Assembly: GCA_034434635.1 (NCBI GenBank)
Contig: DAOTYX010000076.1
Coordinates: 1 to 7,570 of the forward strand
Length of the DNA: 7,570 nt
Reading direction: 5' to 3'
From: DAOTYX01 sp034434635
Lineage (GTDB): Bacteria > Chloroflexota > Anaerolineae > B4-G1 > DUEL01
The notes below the pieces were generated by a model that ran no database searches, was not told the DNA's origin, and was given only the letters and a program-made list of their open reading frames with translations. Positions 1 to 6,126 of the stretch are shown here, piece by piece; the stretch's first letter is position 1, and each line of letters starts with the position of its first letter. A program made the translations under genes and the position numbers.

Positions 1-83
1 GCGGATTTCTGTAGACGAATCCGCTTCATCTGCTAAATCCGCTGACTCTCTCCGGCCGTTTTGGGTGCGGTCTTCGATCAACA
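1..83. repeat. Imperfect tandem repeat, copy 1 (may continue left of the window)
   Basis: This segment matches 147-230. The first 57 bases align without gaps to 147-203 with 51 identities, and the rest needs one single-base gap and ends in the shared TCTTCGATCAACA. It opens with an inverted repeat, GCGGATT (1-7) and AATCCGC (18-24), around a 10-nt loop. AATCCGC-like heptamers follow at 18, 27 (CATCTGC) and 36, a 9-nt spacing. No protein is supported here. Confidence 0.8.
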
Positions 84-146
84 CGGTAAGGGAAGACCAT
101 CAGAGTGTCGAATGTGAAGAATCGGTCCGCAGATTGGGCGGATTCA
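84..146. other. Spacer between repeat copies, partly 9-nt periodic
   Basis: No gene is seen. The right part (133-150) holds two successive nonamers, ATTGGGCGG and ATTCAGCGG, which run into copy 2 of the repeat. GCGGATT at 138-144 is repeated exactly 9 nt later at 147-153. Confidence 0.5.
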
Positions 147-230
147 GCGGATTTCCGTAGACAAATCCGCTTCGTCTGCCAAATCCGCCGACCGTCTCCG
201 GCCATCTTCGGGCGCAATCTTCGATCAACA
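147..230. repeat. Imperfect tandem repeat, copy 2
   Basis: This is the second copy of the element at 1-83, offset by 146-147 bases. Its hairpin is one pair longer: GCGGATTT (147-154) pairs with AAATCCGC (163-170) around an 8-nt loop. The copy 1/copy 2 differences leave the 7-bp stem core identical. Heptamers recur at 164, 173 and 182, again 9 nt apart. Weak similarity between 84-122 and 231-265 hints that the duplicated unit was originally the whole ~146 nt. Confidence 0.8.
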
Positions 231-303
231 AGGAGAGATTTTCCTTACGTCCAATTTCGTGGAATTCGTGGCCTACAACAAGCAGCCACGCTTGAGCGCA
301 GCC
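231..303. other. Non-coding 3' region of the operon
   Basis: This is the immediate downstream region of the glycosyltransferase gene. It contains a short tandem pair TTCGTGG at 256-262 and 265-271, again 9 nt apart, and one small inverted repeat at 267-290. No coding sequence and no classical U-tract terminator is visible. Confidence 0.5.
267..290 (-). other. Small inverted repeat after the last gene; weak terminator candidate
   Basis: CGTGGC (267-272) and GCCACG (285-290) form a perfect 6-bp stem with a 12-nt loop, 14 nt beyond the glycosyltransferase stop. No run of U follows in the minus-strand transcript (it continues AATTCCACG), so intrinsic termination is doubtful. It may stabilise the 3' end or be a chance pairing. 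Confidence 0.3.
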
Positions 304-1509
304 CTAAGGCCGTGCCAGAGACGCGCGGTAGACTCCCACCAACCGTTCGGCGATGGACTCCCAGCGATGATGGGCCTCAACGTACTTCCGCCCATTCGCG
401 CCCAGCCGGGCTGCCAGTTCGGGCTCCTCCAACACCCGCAGCACCTGCCGGGCAAACTCCGCGCTGTCGCCGGCGCTCAGCACGTCTTCGCCGTCTCGCG
501 CCTCCAGCCCGGCCAGCGCCGCCGCAGTGCAGACGACCGGCGTGGCTATGGCCAGCGCTTCCAGCACCTTGTTCTGCACCCCCACGGCGTAGGGCACCGG
601 GCAGACCGCCACCGCGGCTCGCGCCAGGTAGGGACGGAGGTCCTCCACCGTGCCGGTGACAACGACGCGCTCGTCCTCGGCCAGCCGACGCACCTCTGGC
701 GGGGGGTCCTTGCCGACAACCCAGAAGCGGACCTGCGGGTCCGCCGCCCATATGTGGCGCAGTACCTGACGCGCAAAGAACAGCGCTCCGGCGACGTTGG
801 CGTGATACCCCATCTTGCCGGTGAAGACCACCATACGCCGGTCCCGCGGCCCGTCCTGCGGCCGGAAGTAGTCCAGGTCCACGCCATTGGTCACCACGGT
901 CACCAGGGCGGTCGGCGCCGATGGCGGCAGGTAGCGACGGGCCAGCCCCTCCAGGGCCTCCCTGTCCCGCCGCGAGGTGACCACCACCTGGTCGTAGCGG
1001 GTCAGCAGGAGCGCCTCGTAGCGGCGGGTGCGCGCCAGGTCGAGCGCGGCCATCAGCCGGGACCCCAGGCGCGGGGTCCGTGCCAGAGTCTGTTCGAAGA
1101 GCAGGGAGATGCAGTCCACCGAGTCATAAACCTTGGGCAGATCGTGGACCGCCCGCACCAGCCGCGCCGCACGCAGGTGTTCGATGTGCACCAGGTCGAA
1201 CCGGCCGCTCTCCGCCAGTTGCGCCAGGCGACGCTCCATATCCGGATGGTAAGCATAGACGGCCTGCAGGGGTTCCCGCGTCAGGAGGGCAGCCAGGCAG
1301 TTCGCCAACGAGCGGGGGCGGGATACCGGGAAGACCTCGACCTGCACGCCCCCGTCGCGCAGCCTCTCGGCCTCGCGGGCCTCCGGCGCAGAGGTCGCGG
1401 CGGTCAGGAGTGTGACCTGATGCCCCTGGCGCGCCAGTTCCCGGATCAGGTTATAGGGCCGGGTGCGGATGGCCGAGGGGACATAGGGGGTGACGTAGAG
1501 CAGGTTCAC
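304..1509 (-). CDS. GT4-type glycosyltransferase
   Basis: This 401-residue cytoplasmic or membrane-associated GT-B enzyme should transfer a sugar from a nucleotide donor to a growing glycan. The N-terminal Rossmann half starts MNLLYVTPYVPS with RTRPYNLIRELARQGHQV (15-32), as in GT4 acceptor domains. The C-terminal donor half has VTNGVDLDYF (206-215), FTGKMGYHANV (229-239), VVGKDPPPEV (264-273), VTGTVEDLRPYLARAAV (284-300) and VQNKVLEALA (311-320). Glu317 is the likely donor-binding glutamate; the first Glu of the classical EX7E pair is absent. The FTG-x-M, TG-x-V-x-D-x-RPYL and GVQNKVLEA pattern resembles the sugar transferase family associated with PEP-CTERM/EpsH1 systems. The GTG start at 1509 sits in a GTGA overlap with the preceding stop and is chosen because it gives the normal family N-terminus. 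Only a distant AGGA at 1523-1526 could serve as a ribosome site, so coupling is likely. It is the last gene of the operon. Donor and acceptor sugars are unknown. Confidence 0.93.
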   Translation of the reverse strand: MNLLYVTPYVPSAIRTRPYNLIRELARQGHQVTLLTAATSAPEAREAERLRDGGVQVEVFPVSRPRSLANCLAALLTREPLQAVYAYHPDMERRLAQLAESGRFDLVHIEHLRAARLVRAVHDLPKVYDSVDCISLLFEQTLARTPRLGSRLMAALDLARTRRYEALLLTRYDQVVVTSRRDREALEGLARRYLPPSAPTALVTVVTNGVDLDYFRPQDGPRDRRMVVFTGKMGYHANVAGALFFARQVLRHIWAADPQVRFWVVGKDPPPEVRRLAEDERVVVTGTVEDLRPYLARAAVAVCPVPYAVGVQNKVLEALAIATPVVCTAAALAGLEARDGEDVLSAGDSAEFARQVLRVLEEPELAARLGANGRKYVEAHHRWESIAERLVGVYRASLARP

Positions 1510-2528
1510 CTCGGCCGTGCCATCCTGTTCTCGAGCGGCAGGCCCAGTTTGGCCTGCACCGCGGCCAGCACATCCGGCGGTGGCGTCTCTTCCAGGCGCG
1601 CCAGGGCCTCCGCCCGATCCAGGTACCCCGCCCGCACCAGGCCCGCCAGTTCCATCGCATAGGGATGAAAGCCAGCCTGCTGGAGGTGCACCTGATTGGC
1701 GAAACTGTTGAGCAGGCAGTTGGTGGAATTGGGGTCAGTGTCCATTGGCCGCTCCCAGCCCAGCCCGGTGATGGTGTGCAGCGCTGCCTCCTCGTCGTAG
1801 CCGAGGAAGGCCAGCGGCGAGACGTTATGGGGATACTCCCGTCCGGCGGTCAGCAGGCGCTCATCCGGGAAATAGGCGTCCACCTCATCGCCGACCGCCC
1901 TCTCCAACGGCGCCCGCGCCGCCTCCACGGTCGCCTGCAACAAACGGCGGTTGGTGGCGAAGAAGGCCGCGGTCAGGGGCACCTGTCCCGGCGACCAGCC
2001 ATAGACCAGCAGGGGGATCTCTTTCTCCAGCGCCAGCCGCAGTCCAATCCCCTTGGCCATGCCCATGCAGGTGTTGCAGATGCCGCTGGCCCGCTCCAAC
2101 GCCCGCGGCGGATACATCCCTGGCTCGATTGAAGCGACGAACAGCCGCCGCAGCAGGTCGAAGCGCGGCTTGACGATGAGATGATCCACCCCCAGGCTCT
2201 CGGCCACGGTGCGCATGTTCTTGAACGCCCCAGGCGAGACGAAGCCGTTGTCGAACGTGAAGGCCAGCACGCGCAGGCCGTAGCGCTCCTTGAGCAGCCA
2301 GAGCGTGTAGGTGCTATCCTTCCCGCCGCTCCAGGCCATCAGGGCGTGATAGCCGGGACGCTGGCGCACCTGTTCCACCCGCTCCTCGAACCGCGCCTGC
2401 AACGCCGCCTGCTGCTCTGTCCGTCGCTGGAGGGGCGCTTCCTGACGGCAATACTGGCAGACCCCCGCCTCGTCAAAGCGGATGCCGGGGAAGGTCTCCG
2501 GCAAGACACAACGGGTACAAGACTTCAC
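1506..2528 (-). CDS. PP-loop ATPase, N-acetyl sugar amidotransferase (WbpG/PseA)-like, cysteine-rich variant
   Basis: The protein has 340 residues from GTG 2528. The frame stays open further upstream, but that part lies inside the asparagine synthase-like gene. The GTG start is supported by AGGAGG seven bases before it and by the family-typical N-terminus CTRCVLPETFPG with FDEAGVCQYC. Visible features are two CxxC pairs (Cys5/8, Cys24/27; probable zinc finger), the ATP loop SGGKDS (67-72), CNTC (Cys151/154), YGWSPGQVP (176-184) and DPNSTNC ending in Cys271. The N-terminus and PP-loop match the N-acetyl sugar amidotransferase family, in which WbpG uses ammonia from a HisH-type partner to form an acetamidino group. 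No HisH/HisF partner is in the window. The second CxxC and the later Cys are not typical of WbpG as I recall it and resemble the layout of TtuA/TtcA thiolases. PP-loop ATPase is certain; amidotransferase versus sulfur chemistry is open. The stop overlaps the glycosyltransferase start by 4 nt. Confidence 0.88.
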   Translation of the reverse strand: MKSCTRCVLPETFPGIRFDEAGVCQYCRQEAPLQRRTEQQAALQARFEERVEQVRQRPGYHALMAWSGGKDSTYTLWLLKERYGLRVLAFTFDNGFVSPGAFKNMRTVAESLGVDHLIVKPRFDLLRRLFVASIEPGMYPPRALERASGICNTCMGMAKGIGLRLALEKEIPLLVYGWSPGQVPLTAAFFATNRRLLQATVEAARAPLERAVGDEVDAYFPDERLLTAGREYPHNVSPLAFLGYDEEAALHTITGLGWERPMDTDPNSTNCLLNSFANQVHLQQAGFHPYAMELAGLVRAGYLDRAEALARLEETPPPDVLAAVQAKLGLPLENRMARPR

Positions 2529-4510
2529 TACATGCCCTCCTCTCCGCCACGGCAGACGCGCAGCGGCCCGATCCCCGGCGCCGGCCGGGCAGAGAAATCG
2601 GCGACAAACAGGTGATGCAACAGTTGAGTGGAGAGGACCCCCACCAGGGCCATGTCGTCCCCCTCGCTCACCCGCTCGCCAGTCTGACACTTGCGGGCCA
2701 GGCGGGCTACCGCCTGAGGCTCGAACAGCCCGGTCGCGGCGATGGCGTCCGGCGCGAGCATCTCCGCCACGTACTCCAGCGGCCGAGCGAAGAAGGCGGA
2801 GTGGATGGGGGCGCGGTAGGGCTGTTTGGGCCGTTGCCACACCGCTGGCGGCAGGAGTCCCCGCGCGCTGCGCCGCAGGAGAGCCTTTTCGCGCAGACCA
2901 CACACCTTGAGATGCGGCGGGAGTCGTCCGCAGAACTCCACCACGCGGTGGTCGAGAAACGGGAAGCGTCCCTCTACCGAGTGGGCCGCCATCACGCGGT
3001 CCCCCTGGGAGGAGAGCAGATAGGGCGACATGAACGTGGCCACCTCGAGCGCCTGCGCCTGGGCCAGCGGGCTCCAGGCCGACAGGTTCCCGTCCACCCC
3101 CGCCAGGAACTCCGCCGCCGGGTCGTACCCCTGGAGCGCGGCGCGCAGCGCAGGGGAGAAGAGCCGCTGCAGGCGGGCGGTGTTGCGCCAGCGGATGAGG
3201 TGCGAACACCCCACCTGACCCACCTCGTCCAGCCACTGGCCGAAGAAGGCGGCCAGGTACGAATCGCCGCTGCGGGCCAGGTCGGCCACGTAGGGGTGCA
3301 GGCGCCGCAACAGCAGCGGTCGCCAGGTGGAATCGGGCTGGCGGGCCCAGAAGCGACGCACCTTGTCCTCTTTGTAGATGTCGTACCCCCCCAGGAACTC
3401 GTCAGCCCCCTCACCGGTCAGTACGACCTTGATGCCGTTCTCCTGCACCAGGCGGGAGAGGAGGAACATCGGCGCCGGGGCGGTGCGCAGCAGCGGCGCT
3501 TCAGCGTGCCAGACCACCTCCGGGAAGACAGCCCCTATGTCGGCGTTGGCGCACTCGGCGCGGCGGTGGTCGGTGCCCAGAAAGGCGATGGCGGCTTCCT
3601 GGTACTCCCGCTCGTCAAAGGCGCGCTCCTCGAAGGCGATGGAGAAAGTGCACAAGGTGTGCGGGATGTGCTGCCGGGCCAGCGCAGCGACCAGGGTGGA
3701 ATCCAGCCCGCCGCTGAGGTAACTGCCCACCGGCACGTCGGCGCGCAGCCGCAGCCGCGTGGCGTCAGAGAGCAGGGCGCGCAACTGCTCCGCTGCCTCC
3801 CCGGCGGAGAGCCGCTCCTCCTCTCCGGCTGGCGGGAAGGTCAGGCTCCAGTAGCGCCGGGGGACAAGCGCATCACCCTGCGCCTCCAGGTAACAGCCAG
3901 GCGGCAGTTCCAGCACTCCCTCGAACGCGGTGCGCGGGGCCAGGGGTGCCCAGAAGGTGAAGGTCTGAGCCAGGGCGTGCAGATCGAGCCGCGCCGACAG
4001 CGCCGGGTGGGCCAGCAGCGCCTTGATCTCCGAGGCGAAAACCAGCCCGCTGGCCAGCGGGGCGTAGAACAGCGGGCGCACCCCCAGTCGGTCACGAGCC
4101 AGGAACAGTTCGCCCCGCCGCGCATCCCAGATGGCGATGGCAAACTGGCCGTTGAACCGTTCCAGGCAGCGCGGCCCCTCCTGCTCGTAGAGGTGCAGGA
4201 TGACCTCGGTATCCGAGCGGGTACGGAAGCGATGGCCGGCCCGCTCCAGACCAGGGCGCAGTTCGACGTGATTGTAGACCTCGCCGTTGAAGACGATCCA
4301 CAGCGAGCCGTCCTCGTTGGTGATCGGTTGCTGGCCGGTGACCAGGTCCACCACGCTCAGGCGGGCGCAGCCGATGCCGGCGCGCTGGTCGAGGTAGATG
4401 CCAAACTCGTCAGGGCCGCGGTGACGGATCAACCCCAACATGCGTCGCAGCAGCCCCTCGTCAGGAGGACGCGCGCCGCTCCAGTCCACCACGCCGACAA
4501 TGCCGCACAT
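2528..4510 (-). CDS. Asparagine synthase-like glutamine-dependent amidotransferase
   Basis: This 660-residue protein has the full two-domain layout of the AsnB family. The N-terminal glutaminase domain begins MCGIVGVVDW, with Cys2 as nucleophile after Met removal, then HRGPD (30-34), Arg50 in CARLSVVD, NGEVYN (75-80) and SDTE (99-102), all glutamine-binding positions. The synthetase domain has the PP-loop SGGLDST (266-272), TGEGADEFLGGY (365-376) and EGRFPFLD (513-520). No key residue is missing, so it should hydrolyse glutamine and use the ammonia to amidate an adenylated carboxylate. In this setting (PP-loop enzyme, glycosyltransferase, acyl ligase) the acceptor is more likely a sugar acid or acyl group than free aspartate. 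Precedents are WbpS-type enzymes of O-antigen loci and the exosortase A-associated amidotransferases. The start is ATG at 4510, because Cys must be residue 2; GAGGGG lies just upstream. The last codons carry the ribosome site of the next gene, and the TAG stop shares a base with its GTG start. Confidence 0.95.
   Translation of the reverse strand: MCGIVGVVDWSGARPPDEGLLRRMLGLIRHRGPDEFGIYLDQRAGIGCARLSVVDLVTGQQPITNEDGSLWIVFNGEVYNHVELRPGLERAGHRFRTRSDTEVILHLYEQEGPRCLERFNGQFAIAIWDARRGELFLARDRLGVRPLFYAPLASGLVFASEIKALLAHPALSARLDLHALAQTFTFWAPLAPRTAFEGVLELPPGCYLEAQGDALVPRRYWSLTFPPAGEEERLSAGEAAEQLRALLSDATRLRLRADVPVGSYLSGGLDSTLVAALARQHIPHTLCTFSIAFEERAFDEREYQEAAIAFLGTDHRRAECANADIGAVFPEVVWHAEAPLLRTAPAPMFLLSRLVQENGIKVVLTGEGADEFLGGYDIYKEDKVRRFWARQPDSTWRPLLLRRLHPYVADLARSGDSYLAAFFGQWLDEVGQVGCSHLIRWRNTARLQRLFSPALRAALQGYDPAAEFLAGVDGNLSAWSPLAQAQALEVATFMSPYLLSSQGDRVMAAHSVEGRFPFLDHRVVEFCGRLPPHLKVCGLREKALLRRSARGLLPPAVWQRPKQPYRAPIHSAFFARPLEYVAEMLAPDAIAATGLFEPQAVARLARKCQTGERVSEGDDMALVGVLSTQLLHHLFVADFSARPAPGIGPLRVCRGGEEGM
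2536..2541 (-). promoter_or_regulatory. Shine-Dalgarno AGGAGG of the PP-loop gene
   Basis: A perfect AGGAGG lies seven bases before the GTG at 2528, inside the last codons of the asparagine synthase-like gene. It decides the start: the frame is open for about 700 nt further upstream, but only this GTG has a ribosome site and yields the family N-terminus. Confidence 0.8.
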
Positions 4511-4514
4511 AGGT

Positions 4515-4520
4515 CCCCTC
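4515..4520 (-). promoter_or_regulatory. Shine-Dalgarno GAGGGG of the asparagine synthase-like gene
   Basis: GAGGGG overlaps the TGA stop of the ligase gene and lies four bases before the ATG at 4510. Ribosomes finishing the ligase would be placed almost directly on this site. Confidence 0.7.
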
Positions 4521-6126
4521 AGGCCTGTCCCTGCGACGGGGCAACATCGTCGGAAGGCTCCACCGGGCCGGCCGGCTCGGAGTGGAGCGGGGCAGCAGCG
4601 AGCGCCCGGCGGTCAATCTTCCCCGACGGCGTGCGCGGCAGGGCGGTGAGGAACTCCACAAAGCGGGGTCTGGCGAAATCCTCCAGGTGTTGGGCGCAGT
4701 GACGCAGCACCTCCTGCGCGGTCAGCCGACTCCCGTCCCTGCAGACGATAAAGGCCTTGATCGCCTGGCCCAGCAACTCGTCGGCCACGCCGACGACGGC
4801 CACCTCCGCCACCTCCGGCAGGCGGTAGAGCACCTCTTCCACCTCCTTCGGGGCCACCTTCTCCCCGCGCGTCTTGATGATGTCGTCCTTGCGAGCGACG
4901 AAGTATAGGAAGCCCTCTTCATCCATACGAAACAGGTCGCCCGTGTACAGCCGCCGCTCCGCCGGCCAGCGGCCAGGCCGATACCGCCGCGCGGTCTCCT
5001 CCGCGTCGTTCCAGTACCCCTGCATGACGTGCGAGCCGCGCACCACCAGTTCCCCCATCTGACCCGGCCCCAACCGGTTGCCCGCCTCATCCTCGATCCA
5101 GACCTCGGTTCCGGGAATGGGGATGCCCACCGACCCGGGGCGGCGGTCAAGTTCCTCCGGCGGCAGGTAGCAGACCCGTTTGCACTCGGTCAGGCCATAC
5201 ATAGAGTAGAGGCGGGCGTGCGGGAAGGCCTGTCGCAGGCGCAGGATGTGTTCCACCGGCAGGGCCGCAGCGGTGTTCGTCAGGTAACGGAGCGAGGAGA
5301 GGTCGAAGCGGCTCAGGTCCAACTGCAGCAGCATGGCGAAAAGCGTGGGCACGCCGGGCAGCCCGGTCACCCGCTCCTCGGCGATGCGCTGCAGCACCGC
5401 CGCCGGATAGGCAAAGGAGCGCTCCAGCACCAGCGTGCCGCCGAAACTGCAGACCATCAACCATTGATAGAGGCCGTAGTCGAACGAAAGGGGCAACACG
5501 TCAATGACCACGTCCTCTGGCCGGTTCTCCAGGTAGCGGGTGATGGAAGAGGCGGCGAAGACCACATTGGCGTGGGTGGACATGACCCCTTTCGGCTCGC
5601 CGGTGGAGCCGGAGGTATAGATCAGGCAAGCCAGGTCCACATCAATTGTGGGGCAGGCAGGCGGATATGATGGATGGCCTTCTAGCAGGTCGGCGAACGA
5701 CACCGTGCGCGGCAGAGAGCCCGTCTGCGGCCCGCACAGGACGGCTGCGCGGAGCGAGGGGACCGCAGTGAACAGGCCCGCCACCTGTTCCGGTTCCCGT
5801 CCAGGGAGGAACAGCGCCGTGGCGGTGCAGTTGTTGAGAATGCGCGCCAGTTTCTCCGGCCGCGTGGTGGCGTTGATGACAGTGAAGACCGCGCCCGCCT
5901 TGAGCACGGCGTAGATGGCCACCGCCGCCTCGACCGAGTTGTGCAGCCAGATCGCCACCCGGTCGCCGCGCGCCACACCCAACTCGCGCAGGCCGTGGGC
6001 CAGGCGGTTGGTCCGCTCCTCGACCTGGGCATAGGTGAGCCGCTGTCCGTCACAGACCAGCGCCACCTTGTCCGGGAAGCGGTTCGCGCTCTGCTCCAGA
6101 AAGTGTTGAACCAGGTTCGCGTTCAT
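4519..6126 (-). CDS. AMP-forming acyl-CoA/acyl-acid ligase (ANL superfamily)
   Basis: This 535-residue adenylating enzyme should activate a carboxylic acid with ATP to an acyl-AMP and pass it to CoA or a carrier thiol. All core ANL motifs are intact: the ATP loop YTSGSTGEPKG (170-180), NTAAALP (284-290), YGLTE (310-314), YTGD (394-397), the hinge RKDD with IKTRGEKV (412-424), and PSGKIDR (500-506), whose Lys503 is the expected catalytic lysine. The length is normal for a stand-alone ligase and no carrier domain is attached. The segment LPLSFDYGLYQ (211-221) recalls the exosortase A-associated acyl-CoA ligase family, but the acyl substrate cannot be read from the sequence. The start is ATG at 6126, inside the ATGA overlap with the surface protein. 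Only AGAAG directly abutting the ATG resembles a ribosome site, so translation probably depends on coupling. The stop lies 8 nt before the asparagine synthase-like gene. The last ~20 residues are Pro/Ala/Ser-rich and probably disordered. Confidence 0.93.
   Translation of the reverse strand: MNANLVQHFLEQSANRFPDKVALVCDGQRLTYAQVEERTNRLAHGLRELGVARGDRVAIWLHNSVEAAVAIYAVLKAGAVFTVINATTRPEKLARILNNCTATALFLPGREPEQVAGLFTAVPSLRAAVLCGPQTGSLPRTVSFADLLEGHPSYPPACPTIDVDLACLIYTSGSTGEPKGVMSTHANVVFAASSITRYLENRPEDVVIDVLPLSFDYGLYQWLMVCSFGGTLVLERSFAYPAAVLQRIAEERVTGLPGVPTLFAMLLQLDLSRFDLSSLRYLTNTAAALPVEHILRLRQAFPHARLYSMYGLTECKRVCYLPPEELDRRPGSVGIPIPGTEVWIEDEAGNRLGPGQMGELVVRGSHVMQGYWNDAEETARRYRPGRWPAERRLYTGDLFRMDEEGFLYFVARKDDIIKTRGEKVAPKEVEEVLYRLPEVAEVAVVGVADELLGQAIKAFIVCRDGSRLTAQEVLRHCAQHLEDFARPRFVEFLTALPRTPSGKIDRRALAAAPLHSEPAGPVEPSDDVAPSQGQA

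Noticed and set aside
26..217. A 63-codon open frame on the minus strand in the repeat tract
   Set aside because: It lies within the duplicated 9-nt periodic DNA, is Arg/Pro-rich, and shows no ribosome site or domain.
1..230. Possible CRISPR array
   Set aside because: Only two copies ~146 nt apart, diverged from each other, with no uniform spacers and internal 9-nt periodicity. This fits tandem intergenic repeats, not CRISPR.
259..1662. A 467-codon open frame on the plus strand opposite the glycosyltransferase
   Set aside because: It runs antisense across the end of one gene and all of another, has low-complexity basic composition and no recognisable motif, while the minus strand gives a clean GT4 protein.
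2529..3236. Upstream extension of the PP-loop enzyme frame
   Set aside because: The added ~236 residues lie out of frame inside the asparagine synthase-like gene and read as Gly/Arg/Ala-rich nonsense. The GTG at 2528 has a perfect ribosome site and gives the family N-terminus.
2612..4702. A 696-codon open frame on the plus strand opposite the asparagine synthase-like gene
   Set aside because: It is a high-GC mirror of a real gene: composition is rich in Arg, Gln, Gly and His, no domain is recognisable, and the opposite strand encodes a complete enzyme with all catalytic motifs.
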